Below, one piece after another: positions 1 to 7,651 of a stretch of DNA of 33,175 bases. The position numbers were made by a program, and so were the translations under genes. The notes beneath the pieces are model-generated. The model did no database searches. It had not been told where the DNA came from and saw nothing but the letters and a program-made list of their open reading frames with translations. The stretch's first letter is position 1, and every line of letters begins with the position of its first letter. Origin of the DNA: Reyranellaceae bacterium (GTDB lineage Bacteria > Pseudomonadota > Alphaproteobacteria > Reyranellales > Reyranellaceae); assembly GCA_022844045.1 (NCBI GenBank), contig JALHMM010000074.1, forward strand, positions 1 to 33,175, read 5' to 3'.

Positions 1-110
1 GAAGGTGGCGCGCGAAGCGCGACGGATGGGGGATGTTTCAGCAAACTCGATGTCCGTCTTCGACATCCCCCATCCGCCCTTCGGGCACCTTCCCCCTCCG
101 GGGGAAGGTA
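1..110. repeat. Family A palindromic intergenic repeat (edge copy)
   Basis: Two nested palindromes are visible. GGATGGGGGATGT (24-36) pairs with ACATCCCCCATCC (63-75). A tighter hairpin has the 10-bp arms 87-96 and 100-109 (ACCTTCCCCC / GGGGGAAGGT) around a 3-nt loop. The segment from about 50 to 110 recurs almost base for base, in reverse orientation, at 19679-19740. Positions 111-255 hold no feature that I recognise beyond the ribosome binding site of the next gene. Confidence 0.8.
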
Positions 111-255
111 AGACCAAAGCAAAGCGACCCTATGCGATAGCCCTGGATCGGATCGGGTCAGCGCTCTCATCAGCTCCGAACGGTGGTCACATCGGCGATC
201 AGGCTGGGCTGAAGGGCGACAACATGATCCTATGCGGGGCTTGGAGTGAGGACCG

Positions 256-1437
256 ATGAGCTATCTCGCCCCCTTCGCCGGCCTCAAGGTCGTCGATCTC
301 AGCCAGGGAATCGCCGGGCCATACTGCGCCATGTTGCTGGCGCAGTATGGCGCCGACGTGATCAAGGTCGAGCAGCCGGGCGAGGGCGATTGGGCCCGCG
401 CGCTCGGTGAGCGCTACGGCCAGCACAGCGCCTTCTCGGTGATCGGCAATCTCGGCAAGCGCAGCATCGCGCTGGACCTAAAATCGCCGCAGGGCAAGAA
501 CGTTCTGTGGCGTCTGCTCGACGGCGCCGATGTCTTCCTCGAAGGCTTCAAGCCCGGCACCATCGCGCGGCTGGGTTTCGATTACGACGCCGTCTCGGCG
601 CGCGCGCCCCGTATTCTCTATCTCTCGATCTCCGGCTTCGGCCAGACCGGCCCGCTCGCCGAACGGCCGGCGATGGACCCGGTGCTGCAGGCCTATACCG
701 GCCTGATGACGGAGAACCACGGCGAGGACGGCATTCCGCATCGCGTGCCGGTGATCGTGGTCGACATGTCGACCGCGCTCTACGCCTTTCAGGCGCTGTC
801 GGCGGCGCTCTACGCGCGGCGCGACGAGACGCGGGGCCGCTACATCGACGTGAGCCTGATGCAGTCGGCCACGGCGCTGCAGTCGATCCGCCTGATGATG
901 AGCCTGCTCGAGGGCGGTGCGATGAAACCCGGCGGCGTGCCGGGTGGCGTGTTCAAGACCGCCGATGGCTGGATGTCGATCGTCGCCACGTCGGACCGGC
1001 ACTGGCAGGCGGTGTGCGAGGCGCTGGCCGCGCCGGAGCATGCCGCCGATGCGCGTTACGCGACGCGCGCCGACCGCCTGGCCAACGCGGTCGAGCTCTA
1101 TGCCTGGCTGCGCCCGACCCTCGCTCGACTGTCGAGCGCGCGACTATCCAGCCGCTTCACCGCGGCCGGGGTGATGCACGAGCGATTGAACAGCTACGCC
1201 GAGTTCGTCGAGCAGCCGCAGGTCAAGGCCGTCGAACTGCTGCACTGGCTGGAGCAGGCCGGCTTCCCGGTCAAGGTGCCGGTCCCGGCGCTGCCGGGCA
1301 TGGCGCCGCCGCAAGACGGCACCCCGCGCGGCACGTCGCCTGTCGTCGGTCAGCACAGCCGCGAAATCCTCGCCGAGCACGGCTTCGCGGCGGCGGAGAT
1401 CGACGCGTTGATCGCCAACGGGTCCGTGGCGGCCTGA
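256..1437 (+). CDS. CaiB/BaiF (family III) CoA-transferase
   Basis: This 393-residue protein belongs to the family III CoA-transferases, cytosolic enzymes that move CoA between carboxylic acids (formyl-CoA:oxalate, carnitine, bile-acid and mesaconyl types). The N-terminal signature is clear: VDLSQGIAGPYCAMLLAQYG at about 13-32, followed by ADVIKVEQPGEGDWAR. The family's catalytic aspartate is most likely D170, in VVDMSTALYAFQAL. The GRYIDVSLMQSA segment is also typical, and the length is normal for the family. The ATG at 256 is preceded by GTGAGG (246-251). The gene stands alone on the plus strand, so its neighbours do not identify the acyl substrate. Family assignment is firm; the specific reaction is unknown. 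Confidence 0.9.
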   Translation: MSYLAPFAGLKVVDLSQGIAGPYCAMLLAQYGADVIKVEQPGEGDWARALGERYGQHSAFSVIGNLGKRSIALDLKSPQGKNVLWRLLDGADVFLEGFKPGTIARLGFDYDAVSARAPRILYLSISGFGQTGPLAERPAMDPVLQAYTGLMTENHGEDGIPHRVPVIVVDMSTALYAFQALSAALYARRDETRGRYIDVSLMQSATALQSIRLMMSLLEGGAMKPGGVPGGVFKTADGWMSIVATSDRHWQAVCEALAAPEHAADARYATRADRLANAVELYAWLRPTLARLSSARLSSRFTAAGVMHERLNSYAEFVEQPQVKAVELLHWLEQAGFPVKVPVPALPGMAPPQDGTPRGTSPVVGQHSREILAEHGFAAAEIDALIANGSVAA

Positions 1438-1472
1438 GTGTTGGACCGCGCAGGCCGATCAGCACGCAAACG

Positions 1473-1492
1473 AAATAACGCAAATCTGACAC
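1473..1492. repeat. Family B short repeat (GTGTCAG-TTGCG-TATT), copy 1
   Basis: AAATAACGCAAATCTGACAC is a degenerate copy of the sequence that forms the inverted repeat at 18117-18183. A third copy lies at 14805-14828. It sits between the CoA-transferase and the orphan secreted protein. Whether it is functional is unknown. Confidence 0.5.
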
Positions 1493-1546
1493 GGAACTTT
1501 CGGTATGTGCTTTCGCCCCTGCTTCGCTACCGATCGGAGGTGATCC

Positions 1547-2455
1547 GTGAACGTTAGAACCTGGTTACTCAGCCCACATAGAACTGGCGTGGTCAGCAAG
1601 ATGCAGCGCTCGTTGGCGTTTCTGGCCGCAATTGCCAGCGTGTGGATGCTGAGCTGTTCGATCTCGATGGCTCAGCATTCAGTCAAGTTCGACGTCGGTC
1701 GACTCGGTGATTACACGGCATCCATAGAACGTTTTGTCGTCCAGCCTCGGCCGAGTAGAGTTCTATGGAGGCATTCGCCGCTCAAGCTTTCGATAGTGGT
1801 CGAACAAGAGTGGCAGGACGTATCCGAGCCGTCGTGTATTGCCAGTTTGGCAGATAAAGCAAAGATCATTGCTGCATTCGCCAATAAAAAACTTGACGTT
1901 ACCTTCGCGACAATTACTCGAGAGTCACCTGTCGAAGGGTTGAGTTATCGGATTCCGCCGTCGCTATCGGGGTCCGATATCATTCTGAAGCTCTCGACGC
2001 GAGTGCCAGGGTTCGACTTGAGACAAGTCTACGCGAGTGCTGAGCTTGTATCTGAGGATACCTACTACAGGGCCACGAACGACGTACCCGCTACAATAGG
2101 GCCGATAGTCACCGGATCGGCATTATTCTTCTCCAAAGAGCCCGCGCGGATAATGCATGCTTACGCGAGCATTTTGGATCTTCGCGCGGAGGGGGCAGCC
2201 AAGTACCCTCACTCATTCTGCCCAGCTGCAAGCGCTGCCTTTTCAACAGCCATAATGGACTCGCTGCTGTCTTTACCCGATCGTGAAGCGGTATCGGAAT
2301 GGATGACGACTAACAACATCCAAGAGTTACACGATGCCCGCAGAATCTATGCGCAGCTGGCGTTACTTGCGCACGCGTACGCCGAAGGCGGTCGGCCGGA
2401 GCGGCCAGTAAACGCTGAGCGGATCATCCCCGTGGTGAGGGCGCTGATTCCATAG
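1547..2455 (+). CDS. Orphan secreted protein of unknown function
   Basis: I do not recognise this 302-residue protein. The GTG start is favoured by a strong CGGAGG at 1535-1540, six bases upstream. An in-frame ATG at residue 19 (position 1601) could also serve. Residues 19-42 look like a Sec signal peptide: a basic n-region (KMQR), a hydrophobic core (LAFLAAIASVWML) and an SMA-Q cleavage-type site near residue 42. The mature part has two widely spaced cysteines (SCIAS, SFCPA) and no catalytic motif I can name. Its codons are visibly AT-richer than those of every neighbour, especially 1840-2120, with many A/T third positions. This suggests horizontal origin. It is flanked by dispersed repeats on both sides. 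Confidence 0.75.
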   Translation: MNVRTWLLSPHRTGVVSKMQRSLAFLAAIASVWMLSCSISMAQHSVKFDVGRLGDYTASIERFVVQPRPSRVLWRHSPLKLSIVVEQEWQDVSEPSCIASLADKAKIIAAFANKKLDVTFATITRESPVEGLSYRIPPSLSGSDIILKLSTRVPGFDLRQVYASAELVSEDTYYRATNDVPATIGPIVTGSALFFSKEPARIMHAYASILDLRAEGAAKYPHSFCPAASAAFSTAIMDSLLSLPDREAVSEWMTTNNIQELHDARRIYAQLALLAHAYAEGGRPERPVNAERIIPVVRALIP

Positions 2456-2555
2456 GCGAGATCTCTCGACTCTCTTTCAAGTGAGGATGCCTTGACTGGC
2501 GTAGTTATCAAGAAGCTCACCTTCCCGTTTGTCGGTGACATGACGGGAACTGCGA

Positions 2556-2680
2556 CCGAGCGTTAGCGAGGCGGATGAAGGGCTTCCTCGCGCAACGACG
2601 AATGCGATTGCTGTTGAGACTCGGCGAAGCCCCTCAGCCGCCCTTCGGGCACCTTCTCCCCGCCTTCGCGGGGAGAAGGA
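2556..2680. repeat. Family A palindromic repeat (GGAGAAGG type)
   Basis: The terminal hairpin has perfect 12-bp arms, CCTTCTCCCCGC (2652-2663) and GCGGGGAGAAGG (2668-2679), around CTTC. An outer, imperfect pairing links GCGGATGAAGGGCTTC (from 2571) with GAAGCCCCTCAGCCGC further right. The hairpin lies just beyond the stop codon of the minus-strand monooxygenase and might act as a transcript-end stem, although no U-tract follows it. Confidence 0.75.
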
Positions 2681-2695
2681 AGACAATGTCCAGTC

Positions 2696-4249
2696 TCAGT
2701 CCGCCGCCGCGCGCGACAGGCCGCTGGCGGTGGTCGCGTCGGCCGATGGTCCGTATACGAAGGCCGCGTCGTCGAGGTCGATGGCCGGGAACTGGTCCTT
2801 CTCGTTCCAGTAATCCTGGTTGTGCTGCCACTCCGGCTTGTCGCCGCGCTTGGGCAGCAGGTGCATGGCGCGCATCAGGTAGCCGGGATTGAAGTTCTCG
2901 GGATCGATCCATGGCAGGATCGGCATGTCCTTGTCTTCGGGCCGCAGCGCCACGGCGACGCGCTTGGCCTGGCGCGCCTTCATGTGCTTGAGCAGGCGGC
3001 AGACGAAGTCGGCGACCAGATCGGCGCGCAACGTCCAGCTGGCGCGGAAATAGCCGAACACCCACACCATGTTGGGAACGCCGGTGAACATCATGCCGCG
3101 ATAGGTCACGGTCTGCGCGAGATCGAGCGGCTTGCCGTCGATGGTGAAAGCGATGTCGCCCAGCGCGTTCATGTTGAAGCCGGTGGCCGTGACGATGATG
3201 TCGGCCTCCAGCGTCCTGCCCGATTTCAAGAGGATGCCGGTCTCGGTGAAGCGCTCGATCTCGTCGGTGACCACCGAGGCCTTGCCGGCGCGGATGCCCC
3301 TGAACAGATCGCCGTCGGGCACGAAGGCGATGCGCTGGCGCCACGGCCGGTAGCTCGGCGTGAAGTCGGGATCGAGCTTGTAGTCCGGCCCGATATAGGC
3401 GCGCACGCCGGCCAGCAGCTCCTTGCGCACGGTCTCGGGTTCCTCGAAGGCGCGGCGCGTGAAGACGGCCTGGTCGTGCAGGATCTTGCGGCGCACGATC
3501 TCGTGGATCCACGTCTCGTCGATCTGCAGCTGGCGCAGGGTGTCGGCCAGATCGTTGGCGTTGCGCGCCGGGATGAAATAGGTCGGCGAGCGCTGCAGCA
3601 TGGTGACGTGGGCGACCTTGTCGGCCACCGCCGGGATCAAGGTCGCCGCCGTCGCCCCCGAGCCGATCACCAGCATCGTCTTGCCGGTGTAGTCGAGATC
3701 CTCCGGCCAGGTCTGCGGATGCACGATGCGGCCCTTGAAAGTCTCCATGCCCGGCCAGTGTGGCGTGTAGCCCTCATTGTGCCGGTAGTAGCCTTGGCAC
3801 ATCCACAGGAAGTTGGCGGTGAAGCGCACCACCGCGCCGTTGTCGCCGCGCGTCGCCTCGATGGTCCAGCGATTGTCGGCGCTCGACCACGCGGCCGACG
3901 TGATGGTGTGGTGGTAGCGGATGTGGCGGTCGAGGTCGTTGTCGGCGATCACCTCCGCCATGTAGTCGCGGATCTCATGGGCCAAAGCGATCGGCTTGCC
4001 GGTCCACGGCTTGAAGCGGTAGCCGAAGGTGTAGAGGTCGCTGTCGGAGCGGATGCCGGGATAGCGATGGGTCAGCCAGGTGCCGCCGAAGCTCTCCTGG
4101 CTCTCCAGGACCACGAAGCTGGTGCCGGGACATTGCTGTGTCAGGTGATAGGCGCCACCGATACCCGAGATGCCGGCGCCGACGATGAGGACGTCAAAGT
4201 GCTCGGTCTTGGTTTCGGGTGCGCGGGGCTGAATGGCGGTGTCGGGCAT
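2696..4249 (-). CDS. Flavin-containing (Baeyer-Villiger type) monooxygenase, EthA-like
   Basis: This 517-residue FAD/NADPH-dependent monooxygenase has an N-terminal FAD Rossmann motif, GAGISG (24-29). The type I Baeyer-Villiger fingerprint FxGxxxHxxxWP is complete at 171-182 (FKGRIVHPQTWP). A second dinucleotide site, GSGATA (196-201), follows for NADPH. The layout closely resembles EthA-type monooxygenases, which insert oxygen into ketones or oxidise sulfur or nitrogen compounds. The substrate cannot be read from the sequence. A small cupin gene lies 12 nt upstream on the same strand and is probably co-transcribed. The ATG at 4249 has only a weak purine-rich ribosome binding site, consistent with coupling to that gene. 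Confidence 0.9.
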   Translation of the reverse strand: MPDTAIQPRAPETKTEHFDVLIVGAGISGIGGAYHLTQQCPGTSFVVLESQESFGGTWLTHRYPGIRSDSDLYTFGYRFKPWTGKPIALAHEIRDYMAEVIADNDLDRHIRYHHTITSAAWSSADNRWTIEATRGDNGAVVRFTANFLWMCQGYYRHNEGYTPHWPGMETFKGRIVHPQTWPEDLDYTGKTMLVIGSGATAATLIPAVADKVAHVTMLQRSPTYFIPARNANDLADTLRQLQIDETWIHEIVRRKILHDQAVFTRRAFEEPETVRKELLAGVRAYIGPDYKLDPDFTPSYRPWRQRIAFVPDGDLFRGIRAGKASVVTDEIERFTETGILLKSGRTLEADIIVTATGFNMNALGDIAFTIDGKPLDLAQTVTYRGMMFTGVPNMVWVFGYFRASWTLRADLVADFVCRLLKHMKARQAKRVAVALRPEDKDMPILPWIDPENFNPGYLMRAMHLLPKRGDKPEWQHNQDYWNEKDQFPAIDLDDAAFVYGPSADATTASGLSRAAAD

Positions 4250-4261
4250 TGATCTGCTTTC

Positions 4262-4651
4262 TCAATAGGTTTGGGCGACCGCGTCCAGTCGGTGAACGAT
4301 CCGGTCGGGATTGGCGTGGATCCCGAGCAGCCGCAGTTCGCCGGGACCAGGATTGCGGAAGGCATGCGGCGTGTCGGGCGGCAAGGCGATGATATCGCCG
4401 GCGCTGATCCGCTGCACGTCGTCTTCCCGGCCGACCAGCCAAGCCTCCATCACGCCCTCGATGACAAATAGATACTCGGCATAAGGATGGGAGTGGTCGG
4501 GAGTCCGATAGCCGGGCTTGCAGGTCTGCACGCCGGTGAACAGCGGCAGCGGCGCTTCGCCGATCAGCTTCTGATAGTGGGAGAGCGGTCCAAACGAGAT
4601 CGGCTCGGACTGTTCCAGTCGAGCGACTGTCGGCTTGGCTGGCGATGTCAT
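4262..4651 (-). CDS. Small single-domain cupin
   Basis: This 129-residue protein has one cupin beta-barrel. Motif 1 supplies H53, H55 and E59 (DHSHPYAEYLFVIEG), and motif 2 supplies H96 (GDIIALPPDTPHAFRN), giving the usual 3-His/1-Glu metal site. Single cupins of this kind are metal-dependent dioxygenases, isomerases or sensor-like proteins, and the sequence does not decide between these. The ATG at 4651 is preferred over an upstream in-frame ATG (4708) because it has a GGGAGG ribosome binding site six bases away. It leads a two-gene operon with the monooxygenase (12-nt gap) and is divergent from the nitroreductase; the 146-bp gap between them should hold both promoters. Confidence 0.85.
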   Translation of the reverse strand: MTSPAKPTVARLEQSEPISFGPLSHYQKLIGEAPLPLFTGVQTCKPGYRTPDHSHPYAEYLFVIEGVMEAWLVGREDDVQRISAGDIIALPPDTPHAFRNPGPGELRLLGIHANPDRIVHRLDAVAQTY

Positions 4652-4797
4652 CGGTAGCCTCCCCAACGGATTCGAGGCGTCGCCGCACCGCACCACACGC
4701 CTCCACACTTGGCAAGCCCGAGCTCATCTTGCGCGCAGGCCGGGAAACCGCGACAACGCGGGCCTGTTCAGCAATCTTCAGGGGGAATCCAGGTCCC

Positions 4798-5475
4798 ATG
4801 CGATTCGATGACGTCATCCTCGGTCGCCGCAGCATCCGCGGCTACAAGCCCGATCCCGTCCCCAGGGCGCTGATCGAGGAGATCATCGGCCTGGCGATGC
4901 GCGCGCCGTCGTCGATGAACACCCAGCCCTGGAATTTCTATATCGTCACCGGCGAGCCGTTGAATCGGATTCGCGCCGGCAACGTGGAACGGAATTTGTC
5001 GGGCATCCCGCACTCGCGCGAGTTCCGCATCGGTCAGCCTTTCGCCGGCCAGCACCGCGACCGGCAGGTCGGCGTCGCCAAGCAGTTGTTTTCCGCCATG
5101 GGCATCGCGCGCGACGACAAGGACGGGCGTCAGGACTGGGTGCTGCGCGGCTTCCGGCAGTTCGACGCGCCGGTCTGCGTGATCGTCACCTACGACCGCG
5201 TGCTGCACGGCAGCGACGACGCGCCGTTCGATTGCGGCGCGGTGGCGACCGCCCTGGTCAACGCCGCCTGGTCGCGCGGGCTGGGCGCGGTGATCAACAG
5301 CCAGGGCATCATGCAATCGCCCGTGGTGCGCGAGCACGCCGGCATCGCCGACGACCAGGTCATCATGAAAGCCATCGCGCTGGGCTGGCCGGACGAGAGC
5401 TTCCCGGCGAACGCGGTCGTGTCGGAGCGGAAGTCCGTCAAGGACGCGACGGTGTTCGTGGGCTTCGACGAGTAG
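4798..5475 (+). CDS. Nitroreductase-family FMN oxidoreductase
   Basis: This 225-residue protein has the nitroreductase fold. An N-terminal RRSIRGYKPDPVP (10-22) contributes the RRSxR-type FMN-phosphate contacts. APSSMNTQPWNF (36-47) is the conserved Asn/Gln/Trp loop that follows. GLGAVINSQG and the C-terminal ALGWPDE are also typical. Members reduce nitro compounds, quinones or enones with NAD(P)H as homodimers. The start at 4798 fits the family length. Longer in-frame starts reach back over the divergent cupin gene and were rejected. Its pairing with a flavin monooxygenase and cupin suggests shared control of a small-molecule degradation or detoxification step, which is an inference from position only. 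Confidence 0.9.
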   Translation: MRFDDVILGRRSIRGYKPDPVPRALIEEIIGLAMRAPSSMNTQPWNFYIVTGEPLNRIRAGNVERNLSGIPHSREFRIGQPFAGQHRDRQVGVAKQLFSAMGIARDDKDGRQDWVLRGFRQFDAPVCVIVTYDRVLHGSDDAPFDCGAVATALVNAAWSRGLGAVINSQGIMQSPVVREHAGIADDQVIMKAIALGWPDESFPANAVVSERKSVKDATVFVGFDE

Positions 5476-5613
5476 GTGCGCGGGAGAGGCGGCATGCTGA
5501 CCGACCCGGATCGGCTGGTTGGTGCTGGAGATCGTAACGCTATGCGAGGCGTGGAACAGTCGCGTGTCGACAGCCCGCGATCATCCTCTGTCCGGCGAAG
5601 CAAGGAGATCGCG

Positions 5614-5955
5614 ATGGTTCGAGCACGGTACTGGGCTGGCTGTGGCCTCGCCCTGATGGTCTTTGCCGGCGGTGCCGCCGCGCAAAGCCAGTGTCCCGGC
5701 GAGGCGTCTTTCCGCTCGGCCAACTCAAATCATCCCACGTCGATCGTGTTCCGCAACGAATCGGGCTCGACGCGTCAGCTGCATTGGCTCGATTTCAACG
5801 GCCGGCGGGTGTCGTATGCGACGCTGCCGCCGGGCGGCGACTATTCCATCAACACCTACGTCGGCCATCCCTGGGTCTCGACAGATACGACCGGGCGCTG
5901 CGTCGCCATTTTCTTCCCGGACGCGCAGCCCAGGCGCATCGCCTTGACGCAGTGA
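5614..5955 (+). CDS. Secreted protein resembling the VHL beta domain
   Basis: This 113-residue protein has a signal peptide (residues 1-23, ending GGAAA before QSQ), then one small beta-rich domain. Residues 43-90 match the beta domain of the von Hippel-Lindau protein from memory: VFRNES, HWLDFNG, SYATLPPG, TYVGHPW. The residues forming the hydroxyproline pocket of human pVHL (W88, Y98, S111, H115, W117) correspond to W58, Y68, T81, H85 and W87 here with identical spacing. Two cysteines (C27, C96) could form a disulfide after export. The ATG at 5614 has AAGGAG six bases upstream. Bacterial VHL-like domains are known, but their ligands are not established. The family call is fairly strong; the function is unknown. 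Confidence 0.8.
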   Translation: MVRARYWAGCGLALMVFAGGAAAQSQCPGEASFRSANSNHPTSIVFRNESGSTRQLHWLDFNGRRVSYATLPPGGDYSINTYVGHPWVSTDTTGRCVAIFFPDAQPRRIALTQ

Positions 5956-5960
5956 AGGCA

Positions 5961-5997
5961 CCCTGATCGGGCAAAACACGAGTCTGATCAGGGGTTT
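5961..5997 (+). terminator. Candidate terminator after the VHL-like gene
   Basis: CCCTGATC (5961-5968) and GATCAGGG (5986-5993) form an 8-bp perfect stem around a 17-nt loop, followed by GTTT. It starts five bases after the stop codon. The loop is long and the T-run short, so it is plausible rather than certain. Confidence 0.5.
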
Positions 5998-6113
5998 AGT
6001 GACTCAAAAAGAAAACGATTGAAATCAAGATTCTATGCCGCTATGTTAATCTCACAATTGCACGCGATCCCCTCCCCCACGAGATCGACGGGCAGCAGAA
6101 GAAAGTAAAAAGT

Positions 6114-6138
6114 ACCGGCACTTCCGGGCCGGTTTTCC
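6114..6138 (+). terminator. Short GC stem followed by TTTT
   Basis: ACCGGC (6114-6119) pairs with GCCGGT (6128-6133), and TTTT then pyrimidines follow. It lies about 160 bp after the previous gene and 80 bp before the next, so it could be a second terminator or a leader stem. The flanking region 5995-6065 is unusually AT-rich for this genome and may hold the promoter of the lipoprotein gene. Confidence 0.35.
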
Positions 6139-6211
6139 CCCCTTATTAGGCGGTGCGTACTTGCCGCCCTTTTATAAATTTACAGTCTGTCATGGGTCGA
6201 AGAGGCAAGGG

Positions 6212-6433
6212 ATGGCAAGGCGGCTGATCGTGCTGCTGTTGCCGGCGGCGTTGGCGTTGTCGGCCTGTGGTGAGAGTATGGGGGAGCGCGCGGCTACGGG
6301 TGGCGGTGTCGGCGCGGCCACTGGCGTTATCTTCGGCCTGCTGGTGCCGGGCATCTCCTGGTGGGGCGGCGCGCTGATCGGCGGCCTCGGCGGCGCCGCA
6401 ATCGGTGCCGCGACGACCGAGAAGAAGCAGTAA
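6212..6433 (+). CDS. Glycine-zipper lipoprotein (copy 1)
   Basis: This 73-residue protein begins with a lipoprotein signal peptide ending in LSAC, so it should be lipidated at that cysteine (about residue 20). The mature part is almost entirely Gly/Ala-rich, with small-residue spacing typical of glycine-zipper membrane segments (GGGVGAATG, GGALIGGLGGAAIGAATT). It is a paralogue of the next gene, sharing SACG, then xSMGERA/xTMGQRA, and ending in GGLGGAAIGAATT. The ATG at 6212 is preferred to one at 6161 because AGAGG lies six bases upstream and the signal peptide then begins properly. Such proteins are envelope-associated; no specific role can be given. Confidence 0.8.
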   Translation: MARRLIVLLLPAALALSACGESMGERAATGGGVGAATGVIFGLLVPGISWWGGALIGGLGGAAIGAATTEKKQ

Positions 6434-6464
6434 TCCGCGCCTAATATATTGATTTCATGGTGAA

Positions 6465-6494
6465 AACAGGCGGCTTGGCCGCCTGTTGCCGTTT
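6465..6494 (+). terminator. Rho-independent-like terminator after lipoprotein copy 1
   Basis: AACAGGCGG (6465-6473) and CCGCCTGTT (6479-6487) make a 9-bp perfect stem with the 5-nt loop CTTGG, followed by GCCGTTT. It ends the transcript of the first lipoprotein gene, so the second copy probably has its own promoter. Confidence 0.65.
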
Positions 6495-6611
6495 GTCATC
6501 GCCCGATACGCTGGGCCACAGCTTCGCCCTTGAGTGGCCCTAGTGCGGGCTCGCCGACGCGGTCTTCTGTCGTCCAGCCGCTTCTTGCGGCCACACAAAG
6601 GAGAACGCGTC

Positions 6612-6878
6612 ATGACCTCGAAGTCGAAGCTCATCGTCATTGGTCTGGTGTCGATCCTGGGCCTGTCGGCCTGCGGCGACACGATGGGCCAGCGGGCGGT
6701 CTCGGGCGGCGTGATCGGCGGCGCCGGTGGCGCGCTCGCCGGTCCGGCCTTCGGCGTCAACCCGATGACCGGCCTGGTCCTGGGCGGCCTGGGCGGCGCC
6801 GCGATCGGCGCGGCGACAACGCCGCAGCAGCGGCCGTATTACAACAACGGCTACTACAACAACGGCTACTACCGCTGA
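6612..6878 (+). CDS. Glycine-zipper lipoprotein (copy 2) with YNNG-repeat tail
   Basis: This 88-residue paralogue of the preceding gene has a lipobox LSAC after a hydrophobic signal, then a Gly/Ala-rich zipper (SGGVIGGAGGALAGPAFG, GLVLGGLGGAAIGAATT). It differs by a C-terminal tail of two YYNNG repeats ending GYYR, an aromatic/Asn-rich extension absent from copy 1. An AAAGGAGA ribosome binding site lies eight bases before the ATG at 6612. The two copies form a tandem duplication separated by a terminator. Probable location is the outer membrane or periplasm. The function is not known. Confidence 0.8.
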   Translation: MTSKSKLIVIGLVSILGLSACGDTMGQRAVSGGVIGGAGGALAGPAFGVNPMTGLVLGGLGGAAIGAATTPQQRPYYNNGYYNNGYYR

Positions 6879-6917
6879 TAGGGCGCGAGCGTTCCCCATA
6901 TCGGTTCAAAGGGTCTT

Positions 6918-7113
6918 CCTTCTCCCCGCGCAGGTCAGGGGCCGCGGACGGCCCCGAGGGAGAAGGTGCCCGAAGGGCGGATGAGGGGCTTCGCTGAAGT
7001 TCAACAACGACGGACTTGGTCGTTGCGCGCAGAAGCCCCTCATCCGCCTCGCTGACGCTCGGCACCTTCTCCCTCGGGGCCGTCCGCGGCCCCTGACCTG
7101 CGCGGGGAGAAGG
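6918..7113. repeat. Large family A inverted repeat with 53-bp perfect arms
   Basis: Arms 6918-6970 and 7061-7113 are exact reverse complements over 53 bp. A second inner pairing joins GGATGAGGGGCTTC to GAAGCCCCTCATCC. The arms contain the family A core (CCTTCTCCCC, GAGGGAGAAGGTGCC) with an inserted GGGGCCGCGGACGGCCCC palindrome. It is the largest copy in the window and lies between the lipoprotein genes and the secDF locus. It probably insulates the two transcripts. Confidence 0.9.
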
Positions 7114-7159
7114 GATGGAAACGGCCGCCCGGCTTGACGCGCCGGGGCATAGTCGCCAG

Positions 7160-7651
7160 ATGGGCTGGATGCGCCGCTGGGTCCCCGAGGGCTGGACGCG
7201 CACGGCCCTGCTGTCATGCGCCGTGCTGGTGCTCAGCATTCTCGGCGCGGCCTCGCAGGTTCTCGCGCCGCGTGCGATCGCCACGCACCTCAACGGCGCC
7301 CTCGTCGACAGTTCCCGAGCCGCCGATCATGGCCTTCGATCCGGCCAGGCCGGCCCGCGCATCGCGGTCGAGCGGCGTCACATCGAGCCCGGCTTCGATC
7401 GCGCGCCACCTCCCGATATCGCCGCGCCGCGACATCATGTGGATGTCGCTACGGTCGATGGTGTTCGCCGCGCGTGGGCGGACACCGCGATCGCTCGGTC
7501 TTATGCGCATCGCGTCGCCCACCGCCCGCGGGATCCACCGCGGGGAGATCCGCTTTCAGGCCAGTCGTCACCTCTTGATCGACCGGCGCACGAACTGCGG
7601 ACCGGCGGTGTCGACCGTACGCATGGGGAGCCATCACGAATGATGGGCTGA
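7160..7651 (+). CDS. Putative secDF leader / ribosome-arrest peptide (RAPP motif)
   Basis: This ORF of about 163 residues directly precedes secDF and ends 59 bases before its start codon. The N-terminus is a signal sequence or anchor: basic MRRW, then a hydrophobic stretch ALLSCAVLVLSILGAAS (about 16-32 if the start is the ATG at 7160; an ATG at 7169 is equally good). The rest is low-complexity and matches nothing I know, but residues 81-84 are R-A-P-P (codons 7400-7411). RAPP is the arrest core of ApdA/ApdP-type peptides described upstream of secDF in Actinobacteria and Alphaproteobacteria. Codon usage is normal up to about 7310 and then loses its GC-rich third positions. No good ribosome binding site is visible. 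An arrest sensor of Sec activity is an inference. The alternative is a decayed gene. Confidence 0.55.
   Translation: MGWMRRWVPEGWTRTALLSCAVLVLSILGAASQVLAPRAIATHLNGALVDSSRAADHGLRSGQAGPRIAVERRHIEPGFDRAPPPDIAAPRHHVDVATVDGVRRAWADTAIARSYAHRVAHRPRDPPRGDPLSGQSSPLDRPAHELRTGGVDRTHGEPSRMMG

Noticed and set aside
2822..4252. A 476-residue plus-strand open frame opposite the monooxygenase
   Set aside because: It is the antisense shadow of a gene with complete FAD, NADPH and Baeyer-Villiger motifs; the shadow's composition is rich in His, Gly, Asp and Val with no domain.
4645..4797. Longer start for the nitroreductase at 4645
   Set aside because: The added residues are not family-like and would overlap the divergent cupin start; the conserved N-terminus begins at 4798.
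5549..5570. A 22-base match (20 identical) to der 13769-13790, resembling the other der fragment
   Set aside because: It is short, isolated, without extension on either side and within what chance and codon bias can give in a high-GC window.
7214..7522. Minus-strand ORF inside the secDF leader region with GC-rich third positions
   Set aside because: It has no ribosome binding site and no recognisable motif, and it conflicts with the plus-strand signal-sequence ORF that has RAPP and the secDF context. It remains an alternative if the leader hypothesis fails.
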